Notes: generated by a model not told the origin, from the letters alone. A stretch of DNA of 64,000 nt from Limnoperna fortunei (GCA_944474755.1 OX104115.1:38823080-38887079), one strand, 5' to 3'; positions 25,460-37,310 are shown, counted from the stretch's first letter. A program made the numbers and translations.

Positions 25460-26929
25460 TAAAGCAACCTTTAAAAAGTGATCTAGTTTAAAACAACACT
25501 ATCAGTTAAGGATTCACATTTGATTTATATAAGTTGGTTACAGGACTGAAAGATGTTTAGTTGTACATTTAGAAGAGCCAGCAATACAATAGTGTATGTA
25601 TTAGATTTTTTGAATCCAATACAGGGGAAGAATATCACTGTTTTCCCAGCAACAGGGAGTCAAACAGACTATATGACAGATTTGTGATTATCAATAATTT
25701 CATTTTTAGACCTTGTAGTTTCTGTATACATATTATTATTTACAACCAGTACAATCAACACCTAATTCGTTTGACAAACACTTACTGAAGTATTGTTTGC
25801 ACACATAAATGCTGTTATTTGGGGCCTTTATTTTTATTTTAAGGTAGACATTGGTTTTGCAACATGAGTGTATGTAAATATAAATGTTGCTTCAATGCAC
25901 ATCAAGCTTTTCAAGAAGTTAATTATTTTGGGTATCTGACAGCTTTTATCAATTTTTTCTGCTTAATTGTTTTTCTTGTACCATTTGTCTGTTTACTACT
26001 CAATAGAATCCATTAGAACATATGCATTTACAAATTATCTTGTAAATTTTCATCTATCCGGGATCTATCTTAAATGATTGGCTAATTAGAAACATAGAAA
26101 AGTCACCAGTTGGCCGGATACTAAATGTGCATCTTCTCCTACAATGCACTAGGTGATAATACCTGCTAAAACGTCATAACAATTATAGGAAACGTATTTT
26201 GTGTACTCGATTTAATTAAGTGTATATGTGTCAATTAGATGGTCGTTTGAACGCTTTCAGATTTTCATTAATATACTTTTTAACCTTGGCTTCTGTAGAA
26301 GTACTCGATTTTCAATTTAAAATTAAACGTGTCTAAACCTGGTAACTACTATATGAACCTTTCCGTGCATAAAATATATTTTTTATCATGGAAGTAGTTT
26401 CCACATAAACATTTTCCATATAAAAGACTTAATATAAAGTCAATGGTCATCAGTAAAACTACAGTTTATTTAAGAGTGCAATTACAATCCACACTTATTC
26501 GTTAGCACACAGACTTAGATTATATATTAAACTACATGTACCTTTAAACAAAAACAATGTAAGCTATTATTCTTACTGTAAAAAGGATTGATAAACAACC
26601 ACTCAAGTGTTTTGTACATTTTGAAGTGCATTATGTGATCAACAACTTGATATGAATATATTAAACTTTAAATTTGTTCATGTCCATAAAACAGTAGATT
26701 TGACGGAATAAGTAACACGAAGGCTCAGTTGGATAAAATAGTTTAAAAGGATCTTGTACCTCATAAATTGTTTTTCTTAAAAGTCATGGCACTTCACCAT
26801 ACATGCAAACTCGTTAAGGCACGATGAAATAACAATTACAATAATATAAAAACTATTTGTTCTCTACAATGCAGATAATACACTTAGATTTTTTAACTCA
26901 AAAAGTACACTCCAAAAATAAACACTGCA
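25460..26929. other. Intergenic DNA downstream of gene B
   Basis: AT-rich, no exon or repeat recognised. It forms the 3' flank of gene B, whose stop codon is at 26932-26930. Confidence 0.4.
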
Positions 26930-29900
26930 TTAGTTTTTATTGACATGTCTATGGTTTGTCCAGTGACGCTTAAAATTTACAAGGTCTATAAGCAAAAACA
27001 GACCTGCTACTCCTGATATCACGAAAATACCAAAACTTCCAATGATCTTTGCCGATATTCTGTCTTCATAAATAGAATTATGTAATCTTTTATACCCTTG
27101 AGAATAAAAAAAATAAAGACAGCTATTTAAAATTACATAAATATAAAAAAATAGACGCAGGATGTAGGTTTACTACCTAAAATAAATGCATTTTTTATTT
27201 TAAATAACGCAAGGGCTATATAAATTTACTGCAACTGGAAACAAAATTGTATTTCTTTTATTAATGGATTGTTATTCTTTGTGCTGCTAAAATAATAAAA
27301 TGCTCACTAAATATAAAACAATATTGGCTATTCTATGGACCATAAATTTGAACTAATCACTAGGTTTTACCTAGAACAAAAGTCGTTGTACATGTCCGAT
27401 ATCATATTCTAGAATGATATTAAAATTGCTAAATTTTTATATATTTCCTTTCAGCTGGATACATTTAAAGATCTTTCTAATAACTTACTTGTTGTATTTC
27501 TCTTGTTAATTCTCAATGCTTTCTTTAAGTTTGCAACCATGACAGCTAGTTCAGCTTCCGTTATATAAGCATCTGGACAGAATTGGCAGATACAGTAAGC
27601 ATTGGTCGAGTTGCTTATCCAAATGTTGATGCTACTTGACGTTGTAGCTACATTGTTCGCAGAGCATGTAGTTGTTATGTAGTTGGTCCCGGATCTAGTA
27701 GTTTACATTAAAGTATTCACCAAACTGTTAGTTGTCGAACCTGTTGTAGTAGCAGGGACTACAATTGAAATGAAAACAAACTCATGGTTAAGTTACTTGT
27801 TTTAAAACACTTTAGTTGGGGTATATATTGTTACTTTTCATGTTTTATTCATTGGTAACCTATGAAAAATGCTATTAAACTCGTAGCGTGTGAACAAATT
27901 GGACAGACACTGACTTTCTTTCATTAATAAGCAATAATTCTAAAAGAGAACTATTTTGTGTTTTATATATTTCATGCGAAAGAAAGACATACTGCAAGAA
28001 AAAGCATGTTAACTGGAAAACAATCACATACATTATGTTATTTTCACTGAAATCGAAGAAAAATCATGACTATCGAGATCTAAACACAAAATGTATACAT
28101 TTATGAGGCCGAACAATCATCGAACCTGCAGCGACTAAATTGTATGGAATAGTTAACAACTTCCATTATATATGTACATCATTAGTTTTGTAAATGATTT
28201 ACATGTCTAAACTATCAATAATGAACATATTTGAGCAAATGCTATTCTGTAAACGACTTACATTCTACGAACACTGCTAGACTCTCAGCTAATATAAGCT
28301 GTGGGTCTGCAAAATAGATAATAAAAATAACTGAGTAAGCTAGTGCGATTTTTTGTTATTAATAACACATTATTTTACATGTACAATTATTCCATATAAC
28401 ATGTGTGTTATTTTTATTTTATACATTCGATAAAACAAACTAACCGTTTTCTTTCTTTTCCATTTCACATTTGAAAAAAAAATTTATTAAATTCACTACA
28501 ATATATCAACTATTTATTCCAGGGACTAAATGCATAAGCAACTTATCTTAAGTTAAAATAAGTTCTTAAAAAGCGCATTTGCTACACCAAAACATTTTTT
28601 CTATACTTCTTGCACATGTATGTGATAATAGTTGTTATACACAATTTGTAACATGGATTAGTCATTGCCCAAATGTGAGCACAGACTCCTTTTTGTAAAT
28701 AAAATGAGAAAATTTAGTTTTTTGCTAGGTTTATGTACATAAAAGGTTTATTTGTTGGTCACTATGTTATAAAATTAAAAATAAAGTCAAAACTACAGTT
28801 AAAATAGCAGGAAAATGCATGATTGTGTACAAATTGTTACAGTAAAAACATCGTGCCGCAATGAAATGTATGAGAATTCTTATCGTTTCACATTGGGTCG
28901 TGATTAAGGGGCAGTAGTATCACGCCACTTGAATTTTTAAAATAAATAAAGAACGCGAACAGCTAGCAAGTAAATGTTGATAACAATGTGTTATTTTCAT
29001 TGCGATAGGAATTTATATTATATCTTTATAATACTGTGCATTTTATAATTGACGTTACTTGCGACCACCTTAATAGTGCCTCTCAATTCATAGTTGCATG
29101 ACATTGTTATTATATAATGGTGACGTCACATCAAACGATTTTCAGTTAAAAAAAAGCGTTTTAAAGATTGCAAAAAACTTAAATTTTTCTTCTTATTTTT
29201 TATCGATGTCCAATTTATTTCTAAGTCTACCTTTCAAATTAATCATAGTGCTCTTCTGTATTCAATTTGTGACAGTTATTTCTACCTTTAAAATGAATTT
29301 TAGAGCTCCTTTGTGCGGTTGTTTGAAGGCATCACCTTCTTGACACAAAAATCAATAACAGCATTAGGCAGATTTTGATCACGTGGTTTATTTTTGATCA
29401 CATGGCACACAATTGCCGTAGAGCTCATCGATCTTCGCGGGCAGCTGCTCGATATCAAATAATCCAAAATAGAATGAAAACATTTGAAAATTGGCGCTAG
29501 ATTGAAAAGCTTCTGGGTCGGTAATATGTGTATCCATCAATCATCGCAGCACAATCTCGGTGTCCTGAGTTCAAACATTGGGAAAACTATCTGAAATTAT
29601 ATTTTAAAACGAGACGTTTTCAACAAGGAAATGGTATAATAAACACTCAAAGATAAACGCATCCGTCGGGGACTTAGTATACTTACGTTTACTGAACTTG
29701 CAGTAGGTCGTATGTGGACTATACAGAACTGCAGGTCTAGTAGTCCTGTAATATGTTTCGTAATCACATTTGTCGGAGCTATTGATGTCTACCACACTTA
29801 ACCAAATTAAATCTTCACCACATGCAGTCCCCCATTTTAGAGTCATTTGAAACCTTCTGTATGGGTTGTTTGTGTCTCTGAAAAGAAGTAACATAAACAT

Positions 29901-30487
29901 CTCATGATATCGCTATTTTCTGTAGCCAATACCAACAATGTTTAAAACATAATAACATTATAAAATTTCTTAGTATTCTGTTTGATTTGATTATTTATTT
30001 TGGGTCTAAATAAGTTATTAAAAACAATATGTGTATGATTCCACTATTAGACGTTGTTGTTTGACAGATCGTGAGATAATCAGTTTGCTTGTTTGGTAGC
30101 ATGACATGTAATTATACTCTAAAGTGGCTATATTGTGACATTATGCTATAAACATAAAATTACCCTTCTATTGAAAAAGTAGGTGGGGTCGCAAAAATAA
30201 TGTCTGAGTAGGTTGAACCTAACAATCGGCTGTGGTCGAACCAATTCATCTTATCACTTCCTCTTCCGTCAAACAGGTGAAACGCAACCTCTTGACCACC
30301 TGCATAGACTGCCACCCGTACCTAGTGAAAGAGTAGTAAAAAGGTATAATTGTAGGATAATCAAATGAGTATAGTGAAGAATGAAAATATGATTGCTGGT
30401 GCCGTACATTAGATTGAACTAGTGTTCCGCGCACGAGTTTAATTTTATTTGTTTGTTTAATACTAGAACAAGGTTCAATGAAACAAG

Positions 30488-30550
30488 AATGATTGATTTA
30501 TTGATTTATTGGATGTTTGTTTTACGTTTTTCAGGTATATTCAGGACAAC
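30488..30550 (-). mobile_element. LINE/SINE 3' tail fragment
   Basis: On the minus strand 'ACGTAAAACAAACAT' runs into a (AATCA)-type tail, resembling the 'GGACGTAAAACAACTATCAA' end of the LINE at 19.38 kb. Confidence 0.5.
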
Positions 30551-30604
30551 AACAGTTTAACAAACAATAAATCGATTAAAAAAATCAGAAATGATGGATC
30601 ACAG

Positions 30605-31215
30605 GGCACTGATATTGACTAAAACTGGAAAGGTATGGGTAGTGAAGAACCTTTTGCCTTTTGTAGCAGCTACAACCAGACTACTATTATAGACATCCAC
30701 AAAAATGGTATTTATCGTGCAATGTGCTTGGCACTCTCCAAATAGGTTGTCTACTGAGGTCCGCGGTCAGTCTTTTCGAATTATTACGACATTCCCAACC
30801 CTCAACAAGAGGGAATCCTCAATTCGACACCTATGAACCAGCTGTGCAGCGCTGTGGGTTGAGCACTGTCAACCCTTCTATTATGGTCCCAGTGTAACTA
30901 GAATATGTTTATGATAGTAATATCATGACTATCATGGTCATTGGTATATTTAGTACAAATTCTCTGTACACACCGTCAATGGTCTGACCGTTGAATGCCC
31001 TCATCAAGACCAGTTAAGACCTGTATTGTTAGATAATGTTGTGTAAACTGGATATTAGGTAACTAACAGTATCAGTCAAAATCTCTCGAGGATATAGAAC
31101 CACTTTATTCCTTAGGCTAGCAACCAACATGTATTTATTTTGGTTGATTTATTATTGGTTGCCCTGTGCCAATAACAAAAGCATTAACAAAGTATGTGGA
31201 TATTAAACGTCAATC
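30605..31215. repeat. Dispersed repeat X, second copy, ending near a (CAAT)n tract
   Basis: The core at 30650-30895 shares 'TTTGCCTTTTGTAGC', 'ACATC.ACAAAAATGG', 'TATCGTGCAA' and 'GTGGGTTGAGCACTGTCAACC' blocks with the copy at 31.37 kb. A (CAAT)n tract with 'TATTAAACGTCAATC' sits at 31197-31215. It lies in intron 2 of gene B. Confidence 0.6.
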
Positions 31216-31359
31216 AATCAATAGACTTTGTGCGTTACAATGGGCTTCTGTTTAAAGGTACTGCATTGATTGATTAGATGTCAGCAAAATTTCGGCTATA
31301 TTAGGAACGGTAACAAACAAAATATCTATTCGGGGAAAATGAACTAATGGGAAAACATT

Positions 31360-31660
31360 TTGAATGACCCCAGAAAATTATGTGGTATAGGTAGGGGCGG
31401 AACAATTTGCCTTTTGTGGCTAAGAGCTACTCCTATGAACATCTACAAATGTGGTCATGATCGTGCAAGGAGCGTGGCACCCTTCACATTCGTTACCCAC
31501 TGTTGTCCGCTGTCAGGCTTTCCACATCATGACCGGACAACCCTCTTACGAGAGGGCATCACTTATCCCCCACCTGGGGACGCGATGGGCTACTGTGGTT
31601 TGAACACTGCGAACCCTCACAGCAAGGTCCCAGTAAAGGTACTTGTAGTAATTAAGCCGA
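31360..31660. repeat. Dispersed repeat X, best-preserved copy
   Basis: It starts 'TATGTGGTATAGGTAGGGG' and contains 'GATCGTGCAAGGAGCGTGGC' and 'CCACCTGGGGACGCGATGGG', ending 'CAAGGTCCCAGT'. The open frame across it (31360-31701) is incidental: the same blocks in the other three copies are not open. It lies in gene B's intron 2. Confidence 0.7.
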
Positions 31661-32429
31661 GGAGCAGACAAAATAGATGCTTCAAACTATGTTTGGAATA
31701 ACATGCAGCATACAACTTTTAACAAGTTTTTATAACAATGAAAGCTGATATCCTGTGATTATCAGTGCATTTGATAGTTCAAGTTCAAGTAGATTTCGGT
31801 CTATACAGATAAGGTTACGTAGACTTTTTGCACTATACATGGTTAAAAAATTAGATTTTTGCTAGAAAAATTGGAAATGCTCGTCATTTAAGTTTAAAGC
31901 TTAGAACACTCTAAGAGTTGTCAGGACCGGATGTGCAACATCAGTATTGTTACGCCGCTATCAATATTAGATGACCAACTTCTTGGCCAAATTATAATTT
32001 AATGTAATATTTAAGTGATTTTTTAACTTTAAATATACATTCAAGTATAGTATTCAACTGATTAGTAATACAGAATTAAAGAATTCGTGGAAGTAGGTGC
32101 ATAGCTGAATAACTATCATAGCTAAGTTAAATAAGCCACAAAAGAACTCTTTAGTCTTATGGGTATCTATCAGCAGCTTACATTGAAGTAAATGGCAATA
32201 AATCAGATACATAATGGGAAAGTGTAGGAATAAAACACTAGATTCGATATCGTGTCGTTTAAGCAATTTACCTGAACAATGTTTTGGGTATACCAAAGAT
32301 CGACGATATCCGATTTGAAGTGTTTCTTTATTGGGTTAGTAAGGGACTGAGCCTGAGGATCTCCAACGTTGAGGGTTCCATTATTTGTGTACAGTTGATA
32401 AACGCCTTCTGGACCTACAAGTTTTAAAC

Positions 32430-33225
32430 CAAAATATTTATATGATCTTATAGATTTCTTAATTCTAGCATAGAGGGGTGAGATTTTGAAGCGTTTTCTA
32501 TATCTTTCATAGGATAATAAAACGTGATATAATAGCTACATTACTTAAAAATTAAAATAAATTTGACCATTAATCGATACTCAGTGAATAAAAAACGCAC
32601 AAATTGATAAAGTTTACTACATGTCATTAAATCGATAATGTATGCAACAGACTTAGAGCAAAGCTAAATTGATTAACAGACACAAATATAACAGTGTTGC
32701 TGAAATTCAGAAAGACAATTGGTAAAAACAATGGTAAGTGAACAATCGACAAGTTTAACTGAAAATCGTGGTAAATGAATGAGTACAGTTTACAACAGAA
32801 AAGACACCTTTCATAGATTTCGGAAAACGGTAGGTTGAGTATAGTCATTAACACTTAATATGCCAAAAGCCTATAGTTTTGTATTCAAATTCTCGTTTAG
32901 TGCAAAAAGCCTATATAGAGCCTTTGGTTTTTTGTGTTTTTTTTGTCCCGTAGCTATGCACGTCATAATGTCGATTGTGTAGTTAAGATGTCACGGATCT
33001 GCTGCTTCATAAAGCAGGGTTGCTAAAATGGCTATCTATTTATGGTGTAATAACCAACGATTCGTGTTTATAATGGCGGTACCAAGCAGTATTTTCAACG
33101 ACGAGAAATAAATAACTTAAATACTGATCATTTCCTGATATTTGAAGCTGTAATGGCGCGGACAAATATATATCATGTTTGAAAATTGTGTAAATAGATC
33201 GCATTTAGATTTTTTTTATTTTTTA
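32430..33225. other. Region upstream of gene B exon 2
   Basis: No signal-peptide exon matching those of genes A and C was found, and no other gene. AT-rich sequence without recognised repeats. Confidence 0.4.
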
Positions 33226-33706
33226 CATTGCGAGTAATACGACTTAGTTCTGCCGTTAATCCGACGTTAATAAGACAAAAATCGGATTATTAGGGCAGCA
33301 GAATTCGGCATAGATTAACATAAACCTAAAAGTCTCGTTTGCTGACCATAGTTATATTTTTATTTATATTTTGTGTCCACATACAATAAAGTCACTAGAT
33401 TCAACACATACATTTTTATCGCTTTCACAAACAAATTTAACAGTACAATTTTCATATTTTTTCATATTTTCTTGGAGATAGATTTATCAAGCCGGCCCCG
33501 AAAGACTCAACAGACAAATTAACGTTTAAAGAACAGATGATGAATGCATGTTTAAAAATTATGTTAAACAATTTCATAAACGTCCTAATTCAAAATTTTG
33601 CTCTACAATATCTTGCTGTACTTAAACTTACCCGATGCAAGTCCGATGTGCCCGGTTAAAAAGTGTATTATGCTATATAAAAACCGATTATTGCTATTGC
33701 TTCACA
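33226..33706 (+). repeat. Dispersed repeat Y, left part, interrupted by element E1
   Basis: Similar to 39843-40285 and 41660-42070, sharing 'CGAGTAATA', 'CCGTTAATCCGA', 'CCCGAAAGACT.AACAGACA' and 'TATAAAAACCGATTATTG'. It contains a hairpin (TCTGCC/TTAATCCGA with TCGGATTA/GGGCAG). The Y sequence resumes at 36855 after the nested elements. Confidence 0.75.
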
Positions 33707-33926
33707 AGTTATAACTAGAATTGCCATTGCGAGCAATAGCAGATGTCGCCCTGACATTTTTTTATGATTTCATGTGAATTCCAAAATCGATGATTCCATG
33801 TTGTTCCCCACATCAAATTATCTCTAGAAGTTGATTTTCATTGAATTCCGACAATGTTGTATTTTTTAACGTAACTCGGCAGCCATCTTAAAAATGGCCA
33901 CCATTTTGAAATTTTTCGTAATATGA

Positions 33927-34270
33927 ATTCCAAGATGTAATGGTGACGGTGCTTTGTGTAAAGTTTGATTGGAATCCATCAATGCATAGCAGAGAAATGG
34001 AGGCGACAAAAAACCTCCATTTCCCCATAGGCTTCTATGCATATGTAACGTGGCGGCCATCTTGGAAAAGGTGGCCATTTTGGAATTTTTTGATATGTGA
34101 ATTCCAAGATGTAATGATGATGGTGCTTTGTGTAAAGTTTGATTGGAATCCATCAATGCATAGCAGAGAAATGGAGGTGACAAAAAACCTCCATTTCCCC
34201 ATAGGCTTCTATGCAAACGTAACGGTTGTGGCTGCGGCCACACGGTGTGAAATTTTTTTTTCAAACTTTC
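33927..34270. repeat. 174-bp tandem repeats in E1 (two units)
   Basis: Units start at 33927 and 34101. Each contains a short hairpin (AAATGGAGG with CCTCCATTT) and a 'GGCGGCCATCTTG'-type block. Because 174 is a multiple of three, both strands stay open across the units; the frames repeat peptides such as MDSNQTLHKAPS and are not genes. Confidence 0.9.
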
Positions 34271-34915
34271 CTGTCTTCTTGAGGTTGATGAGGTCCAACT
34301 TCCTATAAAAAAACTTTGGAATATCTCAAACCATGGTGAAGCTATTGTAGAAAAATCATTTTCCCATAGGCCCCATGTTAAATCTATTTTTAGCCATGGC
34401 GGCCATCTTGTTTTTCCGTTCCGCCCCAAATTCATCTCAAACCTGTATCTCATTATGGTCTTCCATCTTACCAAGTTTGGTCCCTCTGTGCTTCTAGGTT
34501 TCCGAAAAAGTAAGGAAAATGCCCAAAATCACTCATGCATAACTTTCTGGTTTCCATGGAGATGGTTCCACATATCACCATTTTTAAAGTTGATTGCACA
34601 ACTTCAGATAGTGGTTCTACTTTATGCCATGTGATGTTCTAATCCAATCAGCCATCTCTGAGTTATCAGCCGGACAAAAAGTGAGGAAGAATAATAATAA
34701 TAACTAGAATTGCCATTGCGAGCAATAGCAGATGTCGCCCCGAAATTTTTTTTTTACCGTCATGTGAATTCCAAAATCGATGATTCCATGTTGCTCCCCA
34801 CATCAAAATATCTCTAGAAGTTGATTTTCATTGAATTCCGACAATGTTGTAATTTTTAACGTAACTCGGCAGCCATCTTAAAAATGGCCGCCATTTGAAA
34901 TTTTTCGTAATATGA

Positions 34916-35437
34916 ATTCCAAGATGTAATGGTGACGGTGCTTTGTGTAAAGTTTGATTGGAATCCATCAATGCATAGCAGAGAAATGGAGGCGACAAAA
35001 AACCTCCATTTCCCCATAGGCTTCTATGCAAATGTAACGTGGCGGCCATCTTGTAAAAGGTGGCCATTTTATAATTTTTTGATATGTGAATTCCAAGATG
35101 TAATGATGACGGTGCTTTGTGTAAAGTTTGATTGGAATCCATCAATGCATAGCAGAGAAATGGAGGCGACAAAAAACCTCCATTTCCCCATAGGCTTCTA
35201 TGCAAATGTAACGTGGCGGCCATCTTGTAAAAGGTGGCCATTTCAGAATTTTTTGATATGTGAATTCCAAGATGTAATGATGACGGTGCTTTGTGTAAAG
35301 TGTGATTGGAATCCATCAATGCATAGCAGAGAAATGGAGGTGACTAAAAACCTCCATTTCCCCATAGGATTCTATGCAAACGTAACGGTTGTGGCTGCGG
35401 CCACACGGTGTGAAATTTTTTTTTCAAACTTTCCTGT
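34916..35437. repeat. 174-bp tandem repeats in E2 (three units)
   Basis: Units start at 34916, 35090 and 35264, each with the AAATGGAGG/CCTCCATTT hairpin. E2 has one more unit than E1, so copy number changes within the family. Confidence 0.9.
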
Positions 35438-35879
35438 CTTCTTGAGGTTGATGAGGTCCAACTTCCTATAAAAAAACTTTGGAATATCTCAAACCATGGT
35501 GAAGCTATTGTAGAAAAATCATTTTCCCATAGGCCCCATGTTAAATCTATTTTTAGCCATGGCGGCCATCTTGTTTTTCCGTTCCGCCCCAAAATCATCT
35601 CAAACCTGTATCTCATTATGGTCTTCAATCATACCAAGTTTGGTCCCTCTGTGCTTCTAGGTTTCCGAAAAATTAAGGAAAATGCCCAAAATCACTCATG
35701 CATAACTTTCTGGTTTCCATGGAGATGGTTCCACATATCACCATTTTTAAAGTTGATTGCACAACTTCAGATAGTGGTTCAACTTTATGCCATGTGATGT
35801 TCTAATCCAATCAGCCATCTCTGAGTTATCAGCCGGACAAAAAGTGAGGAAGAATAATAATAATAATAATAATAATTAA

Positions 35880-36700
35880 AATTTACGTTTCGCGAAACGT
35901 GAAGTCTCCCAAACGAAGTTACTGATAGTCCTGTGCAGCCATTTTAGAAAAAATAGCGCGTCATATAAAAATTCTGAGTTGACCATTGAACTCAACATAC
36001 TAAATTTACTTTAGGAACCAATTTTCATTGAGTTCCGACAATGTTGAATTTTTGCCGATTTGGCGACTTTGGTGGCGATTTTTAAAAAAATGGCGGGTCG
36101 TATAAAAAATCTGAGTGTACCGTTGAACTCGGCATACCAAATTTACTTTTAGAACCTATTTTCGTTGAATTATGACAATGTTGAATTTTTGCCCATTTGG
36201 CAACTTTGGCGGCCATTTTACAAAAAATGGCGCGTCGTATAAAAATTCTGAGTTGACCATTGGACTCGGCATACCAAATTTACTGTTAAAACCCATTTTC
36301 GTTGAAATCCGACAAACTTGAATTTTTGGCGATTCGGCGGCCATTTTGAAAATGGCGGCCGGTTCGCGCGCGATTTTTTGCCAAAAATAAATCAAGACCA
36401 CTATGCTGAACCTACATACCAAGTTTCATCGAAATCCATCTGGCGGTTCTCCGGGAACTGCATTTTGGCGGGAAAACTTAAATGGCGGCCATTTTGAAAG
36501 TGGCGGCCATCTTGGAAATTCCGAAAGATGATTGCACATCTAGCCAATAGGGTCTAACATCCTACCAAGTTTCAAATTGATCCCATTTACGGTTTCTGAG
36601 AAAAGTGTCGGAAATCTCTACGGGGAAACCAGAAGAAGAATAATAATAATAAGAAACAGAGTAAAAACAATAAGTCTCCAAACTTCGTTTGGGAGACTTA
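35880..36700 (+). mobile_element. Element E3: related hairpin-ended element inserted in E2's (AAT)n tail
   Basis: The left end has a perfect 16-bp palindrome ACGTTTCGCGAAACGT (35885-35900) followed by AAGTCTCCCAAACGAAGTT. That 19-mer is the exact reverse complement of the right end. The body carries degenerate blocks of 'CATTTTAGAAAAAATGGCG' and 'GGCGGCCATTTTG' type. The right end has AGAAGAAGAATAATAATAA, 'GAAACAGAGTAAAAACAA', then a hairpin at 36671-36700 (outer stem TAAGTCTCC, inner AAAC/GTTT, loop TTC, one bulged G). Confidence 0.8.
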
Positions 36701-36854
36701 ATAATAATAATAGTGAAAAAGAAACAGTAGAATAACAATATGTCGCCCCGACAAAGTCTGGGGCGACATAATAATAATAATAATAATAATAATAGTGAAA
36801 AAGAAACAGTAGAATAACAATATGTCGCCCCGACAAAGTCTGGGGCGACAAAAT

Positions 36855-37310
36855 TCAATATGTCACGAGGACAAAAGTTTAAACTACTAGTAGTTTGAAC
36901 CATTTAAAAGACACTCATGTCAGTGTATAGAACATGCGGTGTCAATTAAGTGCAGGAGCAAAATATTTACTGAAATTAAAATATTTGTCTCGTAACGTTG
37001 AATTATTGTTAGCTGTTGTCTATTATTTCAAAGATTGCCTCCCAAAAACATCAACACTGTCCGTTTTTGACGACATATGATATGTGTTTAAATATATTCG
37101 TTCTACGTCGAATGGTATGCTGTTCAAGCAAATGTGGAACACTTTCTTATTGGTATCTCAAGACAATTTTCAAAAGTTGAACATATTATTTTCACAATTT
37201 TCACCTTTTCACACAAATGTAAAAGTAGACTTTATTGCTGTGTTTAAATCGCGATCGGGAATGAGTAACATTTCGTTTTACTGCAATCTACATTATACTA
37301 TATGAGATCA
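36855..37310 (+). repeat. Dispersed repeat Y, right part
   Basis: It resumes with 'AGGACAAAAGTTTAAACTAC' and 'GTTTGAACCATTTAAAAGAC', matching the Y copies at 40.31 and 42.10 kb. It continues through 'TGGTATGCTGTTCAAGCAA' and 'TTATTGGTATCTCAA', which match 42.51-42.56 kb. The 73-codon open frame here is not supported as a gene. Confidence 0.7.

Larger units (their letters stand above)
26930..32414 (-). pseudogene. Gene B: paralogue of gene A with premature stop in the stalk exon
   Basis: Exons match gene A in order, phase and mostly length: 32414-32272 (143 nt), 30321-30164 (158), 29877-29687 (191; A has 182), 28306-28262 (45), 27758-27489 (270; A has 690) and 27096-26930 (167). The peptides are VYQLYTNNGTLNVG, EVAFHLFDGRGSDKMNWF, WLSVVD and RPAVLYS. 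The CxCxxC segment is nearly identical to that of A, and the membrane span begins IIGSFGIFVISGVAG. The stalk is reduced to about three degenerate repeats, and an in-frame TAA at 27705-27703 sits where A has ACA. Read through as annotated, it would lose the Cys segment and membrane span. No exon 1 with a signal peptide was found upstream. It could be a recent pseudogene, a secreted form, or a gene that skips this exon. Confidence 0.7.
34701..36768 (+). mobile_element. Element E2: same family as E1, inserted in E1's (AAT)n tail
   Basis: Its left end at 34701 repeats E1's 'TAACTAGAATTGCC' end directly after E1's (AAT)n. Three 174-bp units start at 34916, 35090 and 35264. The unique part is nearly identical to that of E1, and it reaches (AAT)n at about 35853-35875. 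Its right end is at 36701-36768 with the same linker and hairpin (arms 36741-36749 and 36760-36768) as E1. E3 interrupts its tail. High identity to E1 indicates a recent self-insertion. Confidence 0.8.
33712..36850 (+). mobile_element. Element E1: outer hairpin-ended element with E2 and E3 nested inside
   Basis: The left end is 33712 ('TAACTAGAATTGCC', an imperfect palindrome GCCATTGC/GCAATAGC, then 'ATGTCGCCC'). The body has two 174-bp repeats, a 'GGATATCTCAAACC'-like unique part and ends in (AAT)n at about 34688-34700. The right end lies at 36780-36850: (TAA)n, 'AGTGAAAAAGAAACAGTAG', then a hairpin with arms TGTCGCCCC (36823-36831) and GGGGCGACA (36842-36850), an inner GAC/GTC stem, AAA loop and one bulged T. 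E2 occupies the (AAT)n tract. No protein is encoded. The layout recalls Helentron-associated or bivalve pearl-like elements, but classification is inference. Confidence 0.75.

Noticed and set aside
31360..31701. 113-codon plus-strand frame as a gene
   Set aside because: It overlaps dispersed repeat X, whose other copies are not open.
33866..35628. Several 94-202 codon frames on both strands
   Set aside because: They cross the 174-bp (58-codon) non-coding repeats of E1 and E2. Identical periods on both strands and lack of any domain point to repeat-driven openness.
36562..36903. Leu/Ile/Tyr-rich frame resembling a membrane protein
   Set aside because: It is the reverse of the (AAT)n tracts and the terminal hairpins, with no real coding signal.
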